Below, in pieces: positions 1 to 5,281 of a DNA stretch of 5,281 nt; within the stretch, counting starts at the first letter, position 1, and each line of letters begins with the position of its first letter. The stretch covers positions 1 to 5,281 of the forward strand of contig CAMWKC010000175.1 in the NCBI GenBank assembly GCA_947174735.1. The letters are read 5' to 3'. This DNA comes from an uncultured Porphyromonadaceae bacterium. GTDB lineage: Bacteria; Bacteroidota; Bacteroidia; Bacteroidales; Muribaculaceae. Both the position numbers and the translations under genes were made by a program. The notes under the pieces were generated by a model. The model was not told where the DNA came from. It saw nothing but the letters and a program-made list of their open reading frames with translations, and made no database searches.

Positions 1-42
1 ACGGACTCCCGGATATGGTAATAATACCGTCCGGGAGTCCGT
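1..42 (+). terminator. Long perfect hairpin at left edge, possible terminator or leader structure
   Basis: Positions 1-13 (ACGGACTCCCGGA) are exactly complementary to 30-42, giving a 13-bp GC-rich stem. The 16-base loop holds a second short stem, 17-20 with 25-28. The stem may continue to the left of the window. The bases after it (TATCTTAATAAA) are AT-rich but lack a real T run, so a standard intrinsic terminator is only moderately supported. It lies 23 bases before the first gene, with no convincing promoter in between. It either ends an upstream transcript or is transcribed as part of this operon's 5' leader. Which of these holds cannot be decided from this window. Confidence 0.42.
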
Positions 43-65
43 TATCTTAATAAACTATCCACACC

Positions 66-437
66 ATGAGACACCTTACTTTTAGAATAGCTGCTGTGGC
101 GATGATGCTTCTGAGCATCGTTGCCCATGCTGTTGTGCCTCATCACAATCATCACGGTGTGGTAGTTACGATGCATCAGAGTGATAGCAATAGTGAGTGT
201 GCCGAACATCATTTGTGCAATTATATCACGACTATACGCCAGTGTGACGGACGTATGTCTGTTGACTTGCATATTCCTGAATTTCGTGCTGTTTTACCGG
301 GAGTTATGCCGGAACTTATGCCTGCCGTGCGTATGGTAATACGTATGACAGGCCCGAGGCGTGCACCTCCACCGCTTACAGCGTTTATACGCGCTGTAAC
401 CGCCCTGCGCGCCCCGCCGTTACAGGTTATTATATAG
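66..437 (+). CDS. Small exported His/Cys-rich protein, probable metal-binding accessory of the efflux operon
   Basis: A 123-residue protein. Residues 5-24 form a hydrophobic segment after a basic start (MRHLTFR), consistent with a signal peptide or N-terminal anchor, so the protein should act in the periplasm. Just after it comes a histidine cluster (VVPHHNHHG, residues 23-31), then H37, C45, H48, H49, C51 and C60, a set well suited to binding a soft or borderline metal ion. The C-terminal third lacks His and Cys and has two related proline motifs, RRAPPPL (98-104) and LRAPPL (114-119). From memory, small proteins with a post-signal PHHHH-type motif and a C-terminal R-A/G-P-P motif occur beside metal RND pumps in Bacteroidales (DUF6769-like); I could not confirm this by search. 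It is first in the operon, 70 bases before the adaptor gene. Its function as a metal chaperone or buffer is inference. The ATG at 66 is chosen because it places the signal segment at the N-terminus. Confidence 0.8.
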   Translation: MRHLTFRIAAVAMMLLSIVAHAVVPHHNHHGVVVTMHQSDSNSECAEHHLCNYITTIRQCDGRMSVDLHIPEFRAVLPGVMPELMPAVRMVIRMTGPRRAPPPLTAFIRAVTALRAPPLQVII

Positions 438-493
438 AATCCTTCTCTTCTATATACCGAAGGTCGGTATATAATATAATTAAAACCTGTAAC
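419..493 (+). repeat. Inverted repeat enclosing the gap between the small gene and the adaptor gene
   Basis: GTTACAGGTT at 419-428 is exactly complementary to AACCTGTAAC at 484-493, a 10-bp dyad with 55 bases between its arms. The left arm lies in the last codons of the small His-rich gene; the right arm ends 14 bases before the adaptor start codon. In RNA it could close a larger structure around the 451-473 hairpin. Ten perfect base pairs at this distance are unlikely but not impossible by chance. Confidence 0.5.
431..476 (+). promoter_or_regulatory. Competing hairpins in the intergenic region, candidate attenuator or operator
   Basis: Three overlapping pairings are visible. (a) 451-460 (TATATACCGA) pairs perfectly with 464-473 around a 3-base AGG loop. 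(b) 431-439 (TATATAGAA) pairs perfectly with 448-456 around an 8-base loop. (c) 428-436 (TATTATATA) pairs with 468-476. Pairings (a) and (b) share 451-456, and (a) and (c) share 468-473, so neither can coexist with (a). The left arms of (b) and (c) cover the TAG stop codon (435-437) of the small gene. Part of this comes from a self-complementary TATATA present three times, but each pairing extends past it. Hairpin (a) is followed by ATATAATTAAAA rather than a T run, so it is not a classic terminator. It could instead be a protein-binding dyad in DNA or an RNA stability element. Function is inference. Confidence 0.4.
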
Positions 494-507
494 TACTAAT
501 TTTCAAC

Positions 508-1974
508 ATGAAACAATATATAAAGGCAGCTGTAATTACTGCTATAGCTGTAGTGACATGTGCCTGTCACCACGATGCGCACAGTGACAAAGAAGAACAT
601 CATCACGAATCACTTGTACTGACAGCGTATACAGATTCTCTTGAATACTATATACATGCCACACCATTTAGTGTCGGTGATAAATCTGAGATAGAAGTAT
701 TTGTAAGCCGTGAAGGCGACGGACGTCCTCTGTCCGATGCCAAAGTCAGTCTGCGTCTCGGTAATGTTGCAGCCGAAAAGGGGCATGCTCACGGCGCCGG
801 TATCTACCATTTTACTGTTACACCAGCAGCCGCAGGTAATACTACACTTACTTTAGACTGCGGCGGTCGTCAGATTGTCAGTCTTCCTGTCACTGTCTAC
901 AGTGATGACCACGAAGCTGCTCATGCTGTTAAACCGACTCCTAAATCACCCTTAGGTGTTACTTTTTCGAAAGAAATGGGCTGGAAAGTTGATTTTGCTA
1001 CCGGTCCGGTAACTGAACAGCCTTTTGGTGAGGTATTGCGTGTTATGGCAGTGACTGAGCCGGCCGCCGGTACACAGCGTACTGTAAGTGCTCCTTTGGC
1101 CGGTACACTGAATTATACTGACAGTCGTATCACAGTCGGAGGTCGTGTCGAAGCCGGACAGACGATAGGTCGTATTGACGGTAGCCGCACAGCTACCGGT
1201 AGTCTTGATGTTGCCATAGCCGAAGCCCGCAGTGCTTACGAGCTTGCCCGTACCGAATATGAACGCAAACAGCAGCTTGCCGATGAAGGAATAGTAGCTC
1301 GCAGCGAGGCGCTTCGTGCACGTAGCGATTATGAAACGGCACAGGCTACCTACGAACATCTGCGTAAGGGCTTCTCCGGGGGTGGTAGTACGCTCACCGC
1401 TCCTGTATCTGGTTGGATAACTGCTGTCAATGCTGCTAACGGCGCTCATGTGTCGGAAGGTGAAAATGTACTTACCATAAGTACCGGACGTGAGGTGACA
1501 TTACGTGCGGAAGTATCGCCGCGTAATGCTGCTTTGTTGTCAGGGCTTGCTGATGCTGTGGTAATGCTGCCCGGAGGTCCGGTGTCAGTGCGTGAGTCCG
1601 GAGGACGATTTTCCGCTTCGGGTACTCTTGCTCCCGGTACGACACTATTACCTGTTACTATACAGTTGCCGGGTGTAGAACAGCCTGTAGCCGGAAGTTA
1701 TGTGGAGGTCTATCTGCAGGGCCATGGTGATTCTGCCCTTGTGGTGCCTGCCGGAGCACTGACCGAAGAAATGGGACAGCACTTTGTCTATGTACAGGTT
1801 ACACCTGAATATTTTGAGCGCCGACAAGTCCGGATAGGTGCCACAGATGGTCGAATGGTTCGGATTGAATCAGGTTTGCAGCCCGGCGAACGTATCGTTA
1901 CGCGCGGTGCTGTCATGGTAAGTCTTGCGTCCTCAACAGCTGCTGTCGACCCTCATGCCGGTCATAATCATTAA
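508..1974 (+). CDS. Periplasmic adaptor (membrane-fusion protein) of a heavy-metal RND efflux system, CusB/CzcB type
   Basis: A 488-residue protein that bridges the inner-membrane pump and the outer-membrane channel. The N-terminus is a short basic-hydrophobic signal ending in VVTCAC, with C18 or C20 as a possible lipidated cysteine, although the lipobox is not canonical. Residues 21-33 hold six His with acidic residues. Residues 36-131 look like an extra beta-rich domain ahead of the adaptor core, with a GHAHGAGIYHF motif (92-102). The core follows: strands from about 156, first lipoyl half at 193-226 (SAPLAGTL, VEAGQTIGRIDG), a helical hairpin at about 231-288, second lipoyl half at 296-326 (LTAPVSGWI, VSEGENVLTIS), beta-barrel at about 327-404 and membrane-proximal domain to about 472. 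The tail DPHAGHNH adds three His. Length exceeds E. coli CusB (about 400 residues) mainly through the N-terminal domain. The His-rich ends, instead of the methionines that bind Cu/Ag in CusB, suggest divalent metals; that is inference. The pump gene follows after 15 bases, indicating co-transcription. The start is the ATG that provides the signal peptide. Confidence 0.95.
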   Translation: MKQYIKAAVITAIAVVTCACHHDAHSDKEEHHHESLVLTAYTDSLEYYIHATPFSVGDKSEIEVFVSREGDGRPLSDAKVSLRLGNVAAEKGHAHGAGIYHFTVTPAAAGNTTLTLDCGGRQIVSLPVTVYSDDHEAAHAVKPTPKSPLGVTFSKEMGWKVDFATGPVTEQPFGEVLRVMAVTEPAAGTQRTVSAPLAGTLNYTDSRITVGGRVEAGQTIGRIDGSRTATGSLDVAIAEARSAYELARTEYERKQQLADEGIVARSEALRARSDYETAQATYEHLRKGFSGGGSTLTAPVSGWITAVNAANGAHVSEGENVLTISTGREVTLRAEVSPRNAALLSGLADAVVMLPGGPVSVRESGGRFSASGTLAPGTTLLPVTIQLPGVEQPVAGSYVEVYLQGHGDSALVVPAGALTEEMGQHFVYVQVTPEYFERRQVRIGATDGRMVRIESGLQPGERIVTRGAVMVSLASSTAAVDPHAGHNH

Positions 1975-1989
1975 AATCATGTTACCGGT

Positions 1990-4900
1990 ATGAAAGCAAT
2001 AGATAGTATTATCAATGTGTCGCTGCGTAACGGCCTTTTAGTTGTACTCGGTGCCATAATACTTATAGTAGGCGGTACCTATACAGCCGGTCGTATGGAT
2101 ATCGATGTCTTTCCTGATCTTACTGCTCCTACGGTAGTCATAATGACAGATGCCGAAGGTATGACTGCTGAAGAAGTGGAACGTCTGGTGACTTATCCTG
2201 TGGAGAGCGCGGTCAATGGTGCCGCAGGTGTAAGGCGTGTACGTAGTAGCTCAGGCTATGGTAACTCGTTTGTATGGGTGGAATTTGACTGGGGTACCGA
2301 TATATATAAAGCTCGTCAGACTGTCGGTGAAAAGCTGACCGCCCTGTCAGGTATGCTCCCGGAAGGTATTACTCCGCAGATGGCACCGCAGTCGAGTGTC
2401 ATGGGTGAGATACTGTTTATAGGTATGCAGTCTGACACCACTTCGATGATGACTCTTCGTACACTCGCCGACTGGGTGGTAAAACCCGCTATATTAGCTA
2501 CAGGGGGAGTGTCACAGGTTACTGTTATAGGTGGTGACTATAAACAGTATGTCATAGAGGTTGATCCTGCACGTATGTCAAGTCACGGGGTGAGTCTGGC
2601 TGATATAGTTGAGACTGCTTCCACTTTCTCCGATAACTCTACAGGCGGAGTAGTGCGTGAGTGGGGTAATGAATACGGTTTGCGTGGTATGGCGCGTAGT
2701 GCCGATATCGCTGAGCTTGGCCGTTCGCTTGTAAAAATGTCAGCGTCCGGACAACCTGTTACCTTAGATGATGTAGCTGAAATCAAGATTATGCCGGCAG
2801 TCAAGATGGGTCATGGTTCTCAGAATGCCGAGCCTTCGGTAATATTGTCGGTGTCGAAACAACCCGGGGCCAACACTCTTGATGTAACCGAGCGTGTCGA
2901 GAAGCAGCTTGAGGGTATCAGAGCTTCGTTGCCTGCTGATGTACGTATGGACACGGAGATATTCCGTCAGGCTGATTTTATATCAACATCGGTCAGTAAT
3001 GTCGGACGTGCGCTGTTTGAAGGCGCACTGTTCGTGATAGTGGTTTTGTTCCTGTTTCTTAACAACTGGCGTACTACTGTTATCTCCATAATAGCTATAC
3101 CGCTTTCTTTGTTAGGTACTGTCTTGGTCTTGAAAGGGCTTGGGCTGAACATTAATACTATGACTCTCGGCGGTATGTGTATAGCTATCGGCTCGCTGGT
3201 AGATGATGCTATTATAGATGTCGAGAATGTCTACCGACGGCTGCGCCAGAATCACCGTTTGCCTAAGTCAGAACGACAGTCAGCTTTCACGGTGGTGTTT
3301 GAAGCTTCGCGTGAGATACGTGCATCGATTCTGAATGCTACGCTTATTATTATTGTTGCATTTATACCTCTCTTTTTCCTGTCAGGACTTGAAGGCAGAA
3401 TGCTCAAACCCTTAGGTGTGGCCTACATCGTATCACTGTTTATGTCTCTTATAGTGGCTATGACAGTGACACCGCTGCTGTCGAAGTGGCTGCTGTCACC
3501 TGCACGCCATCTTGAGCGTCGGCAGGGTGAGGGGCGTGTTGAACGTACTCTCGGTTCGGTCTATCGTCGTAGTTTGGAATGGACATTGCATCATCCGATG
3601 GTTGTTAAGGGCGGTACGGCGTTGCTGCTCGGTATAGTGCTTATAGTATGTTTCAGCTTGGGTAGTAGTTTCTTGCCTGAGTTTAACGAAGGTGCTGCTA
3701 CAATTTCGGCCGCAGCCCGGCCGGGAGTATCGCTTGATGTGTCGAACGAGCTTGGTAACGCTATGGAGCGAGAGCTGCTTCAGATACCTGAAGTCATAGC
3801 TACTGCCCGACGTACAGGACGTGGTGAACTCGATGAACATTCGCAGGCTACTAACAGTGCTGAGATTGATGTGCGTTTCAATTTCGGCGACCGTAGCCGT
3901 GATGAGGTTTTTGATGAGATACGCCATCGTCTTGGTCAGGTACCCGGTGTTGTAATAACGATAGGACAGCCGCTCGGTCATCGAATTGACCACATGATTT
4001 CAGGTACACGTGCCAATATAGCCGTTAAGATAAGCGGTGATGACCTCGCGCAGCTGCATCGCCTTGGCGAACAGATAGCCGAAGTGATGCGCGGTGTTGA
4101 CGGTGTGGTAGATGTCAGTGTTGAACAGCAGACTATGACACCGCAGCTTCAGATACGTGCTGACCGTGAGGCTCTGGCGCGTCACGGCATAACAATAGCT
4201 GACTTCAACCGTTTTATCGAAGTTGCTTTCGGTGCTAATCCGGTAGGTACTGTCTACGAAGGACAACGTAGTTACGATGTAGTAGTACGTATGGAAGGCT
4301 TCTCTGGTCATAATGCCGATGAAGTACGCAATGCCATGATAGATACCGGTGATGGCGGCCGTGTGGCTTTAGCCGAAGTAGCTGAGATTATACCTGCTAC
4401 CGGTCCTAACACCATAAGCCGTGAGAATGTACAACGTAAGCTCGTAGTGTCGGCCAATGTATCGGGGCGCGACCTCGGTTCGGCTGTGAACGAGATGCAG
4501 AAAGCTGTTGCTGATGGTGTCGAATTGCCAGAAGGTTATCGTATTGAATATGGCGGACAGTTTGAGAATGCCCGAAGTGCCTCACGTACTTTGTTTGTGG
4601 CCACTTTGCTTGCTGTAGCGCTTATTTTCCTGCTGCTGTTAGGTGAGTTTAAATCACCGGCTCTTGCATTAATAGTGCTGGTGACACTGCCTTTCGCTCT
4701 TATAGGCGGTGTGTTGGCTGTATGGATTACTACAGCCGTAGTAAGTATACCGGCTATAATCGGCTTTATTACGCTTTTCGGTGTAGCTACACGTAACGGT
4801 ATACTCCTTGTGTCGCGCTACCGCCATCTGCGTAGCGAGGGTCAGGATATAGATTCCACAGTGATAAAAGGCTCTGCCGATCGCCTCAATCCTATACTCA

Positions 4901-5124
4901 TGACGGCTCTCACCTCGGCATTGGCACTTATACCTCTGGTTATAGCTGCCGATAAGCCCGGTAATGAAATTCAGAGTCCTATGGCTGTGGTTGTACTTGG
5001 CGGTCTGTTGACTTCGACACTGCTTAATCTCTATCTGATGCCGCTCATATACCGCTGGTACGAACAGCGGCGTGTGCTTCGCGAGAGTCAGCAACAAGCT
5101 CAGAATGTAAGTAACAAAACATAA
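1990..5124 (+). CDS. Heavy-metal efflux RND pump, CusA/CzcA family (HME-RND)
   Basis: A 1044-residue inner-membrane proton/metal antiporter of normal family length and apparently intact. The classic RND plan is visible: TM1 at about 13-33; the first periplasmic domain, opening with DVFPDLTAPTV (39-49) and TYPVESAVNG (68-77); TM2-TM6 between about 336 and 499; TM7 at about 539-558; the second periplasmic domain, with FLPEFNEG (561-568) and HRIDHMISGTR (664-674); and TM8-TM12 between about 868 and 1020. TM4 reads AIGSLVDDAIIDVEN (399-413). Asp405 and Glu412 match the proton-relay acids known in CusA/CzcA, whereas the first Asp of the CzcA DFG motif is an Ala (399). Anchored on NEG and RIDH, the three Met of the CusA copper site appear to be replaced (Ser573, Asn or Ser near 622-623, His668), arguing against Cu(I)/Ag(I). 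TM4 and TATRNG-like GVATRNGILL (931-940) recall the subgroup containing cyanobacterial NrsA-like pumps, from memory. The substrate may be Zn, Co, Ni or Cd. An ATG at 1979 is out of frame, so 1990 is the start. Confidence 0.97.
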   Translation: MKAIDSIINVSLRNGLLVVLGAIILIVGGTYTAGRMDIDVFPDLTAPTVVIMTDAEGMTAEEVERLVTYPVESAVNGAAGVRRVRSSSGYGNSFVWVEFDWGTDIYKARQTVGEKLTALSGMLPEGITPQMAPQSSVMGEILFIGMQSDTTSMMTLRTLADWVVKPAILATGGVSQVTVIGGDYKQYVIEVDPARMSSHGVSLADIVETASTFSDNSTGGVVREWGNEYGLRGMARSADIAELGRSLVKMSASGQPVTLDDVAEIKIMPAVKMGHGSQNAEPSVILSVSKQPGANTLDVTERVEKQLEGIRASLPADVRMDTEIFRQADFISTSVSNVGRALFEGALFVIVVLFLFLNNWRTTVISIIAIPLSLLGTVLVLKGLGLNINTMTLGGMCIAIGSLVDDAIIDVENVYRRLRQNHRLPKSERQSAFTVVFEASREIRASILNATLIIIVAFIPLFFLSGLEGRMLKPLGVAYIVSLFMSLIVAMTVTPLLSKWLLSPARHLERRQGEGRVERTLGSVYRRSLEWTLHHPMVVKGGTALLLGIVLIVCFSLGSSFLPEFNEGAATISAAARPGVSLDVSNELGNAMERELLQIPEVIATARRTGRGELDEHSQATNSAEIDVRFNFGDRSRDEVFDEIRHRLGQVPGVVITIGQPLGHRIDHMISGTRANIAVKISGDDLAQLHRLGEQIAEVMRGVDGVVDVSVEQQTMTPQLQIRADREALARHGITIADFNRFIEVAFGANPVGTVYEGQRSYDVVVRMEGFSGHNADEVRNAMIDTGDGGRVALAEVAEIIPATGPNTISRENVQRKLVVSANVSGRDLGSAVNEMQKAVADGVELPEGYRIEYGGQFENARSASRTLFVATLLAVALIFLLLLGEFKSPALALIVLVTLPFALIGGVLAVWITTAVVSIPAIIGFITLFGVATRNGILLVSRYRHLRSEGQDIDSTVIKGSADRLNPILMTALTSALALIPLVIAADKPGNEIQSPMAVVVLGGLLTSTLLNLYLMPLIYRWYEQRRVLRESQQQAQNVSNKT

Positions 5125-5140
5125 TACATAAATATCTGTC

Positions 5141-5281
5141 GTGAAGACTTATTCCCGAATACTCTTGTCGCTGGCTCTGGCCGGGGCATGTTATGGTCAT
5201 GTAAATGGCGATATATATACCGAAGCCTTGTCTAAAATTGAGGCTAACAGTCTGCGTCTGCGGGCGCTTGGTGCTACACGT
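5141..5281 (+). CDS. TolC-family outer-membrane efflux channel, N-terminal fragment cut by window edge
   Basis: Forty-seven open codons run off the right edge. The N-terminus MKTYSRILLSLALAGACYG is a signal peptide, and IYTEALSKIEANSLRLRAL (residues 25-43) resembles the first helix of TolC/OEP-type channels, where a pattern like I-x-x-I-E-x-N-x-x-L-x-A-L is common. GTG at 5141 is chosen because an in-frame TAA lies at 5129-5131, no other usual start lies between, and the signal peptide begins exactly there. Spacing of 16 bases after the pump stop indicates the same transcript. As the third layer of the exporter it would form the outer-membrane exit duct. Cys17 could be read as a weak lipobox (LAGAC), but ordinary signal-peptidase cleavage is as likely. 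The family call rests on a short stretch plus context. Confidence 0.8.
   Translation, partial: MKTYSRILLSLALAGACYGHVNGDIYTEALSKIEANSLRLRALGATR

Noticed and set aside
43..50. TATCTTAA as a -7 promoter element for the operon
   Set aside because: It matches only the TAnnTT part, there is no TTG at the expected upstream spacing, and the position lies right against the hairpin.
42..272. Open frame on the - strand overlapping the small His-rich gene
   Set aside because: No signal peptide or recognisable motif, and it is antisense to a gene with a clear exported, metal-binding layout.
496..503. TAATTTTC, resembling the Bacteroides -7 element TAnnTTTG
   Set aside because: It ends four bases before the adaptor start codon, which would leave almost no leader, the last base does not match, and no TTG element sits at the right distance upstream.
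952..1449. Long open frame on the - strand (165 codons) opposite the adaptor gene
   Set aside because: It lies wholly inside a well-supported gene and its translation is low-complexity, rich in Thr, Ser and Tyr, without domain signs. It is a shadow of the codon use on the + strand. The same applies to the - strand frames at 3496-3993, 4000-4311 and 4669-5097.
1979..1981. ATG just after the adaptor stop as an alternative pump start
   Set aside because: It is out of frame with the pump. The ATG at 1990 begins directly with the typical RND N-terminus ahead of TM1.
5214..5225. TATATACCGAAG, a 12-base exact match to 451-462 in the intergenic dyad
   Set aside because: One such 12-base match is about what chance predicts in a window this size. 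Here it encodes part of IYTEA, which belongs to the channel protein, and the partner arm of the dyad is absent.

Overview
The window carries a heavy-metal resistance efflux operon, all on the + strand, from what looks like a member of the Bacteroidetes, most probably order Bacteroidales. The lineage call rests on three things. The gene starts lack a clear Shine-Dalgarno sequence and sit behind AT-rich leaders. The first gene encodes a small His/Cys-rich exported protein of a type I associate with Bacteroidales efflux loci. The pump and adaptor sequences have the Bacteroidetes style. A family-level placement such as Muribaculaceae would be a guess.

Layout. Positions 1-42 form a long perfect hairpin at the left edge, possibly the terminator of an unseen upstream gene or an element of this operon's leader. 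Positions 66-437 encode a 123-residue exported protein rich in His and Cys. Positions 438-507 form a 70-base AT-rich gap with several overlapping inverted repeats that begin inside the end of the first gene. Positions 508-1974 encode a periplasmic adaptor (membrane-fusion protein, CusB/CzcB type) with His-rich ends and a probable lipid anchor. Positions 1990-5124 encode a full-length 1044-residue RND pump of the CusA/CzcA (HME-RND) family. From 5141 to the right edge runs the start of a TolC-type outer-membrane channel with a GTG start, cut off after 47 codons.

How the parts work together. Pump, adaptor and channel are the three layers of a tripartite exporter that carries metal ions from the periplasm or cytoplasm to the outside, driven by the proton gradient. 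The gaps of 15 and 16 bases between the last three genes indicate one transcript. The small first protein is probably a periplasmic metal binder that feeds or buffers the system. The metal is not settled by sequence. His-rich adaptor ends and the apparent absence of the copper-binding methionine triad in the pump argue for a divalent ion such as Zn, Co, Ni or Cd rather than Cu/Ag.

The part least explained by known families is the 419-493 region. Its inverted repeats can pair in mutually exclusive ways and overlap the stop codon of the first gene, a layout that could couple translation of the small protein to expression of the pump genes. No regulator gene, mobile element, RNA gene or CRISPR array is visible.
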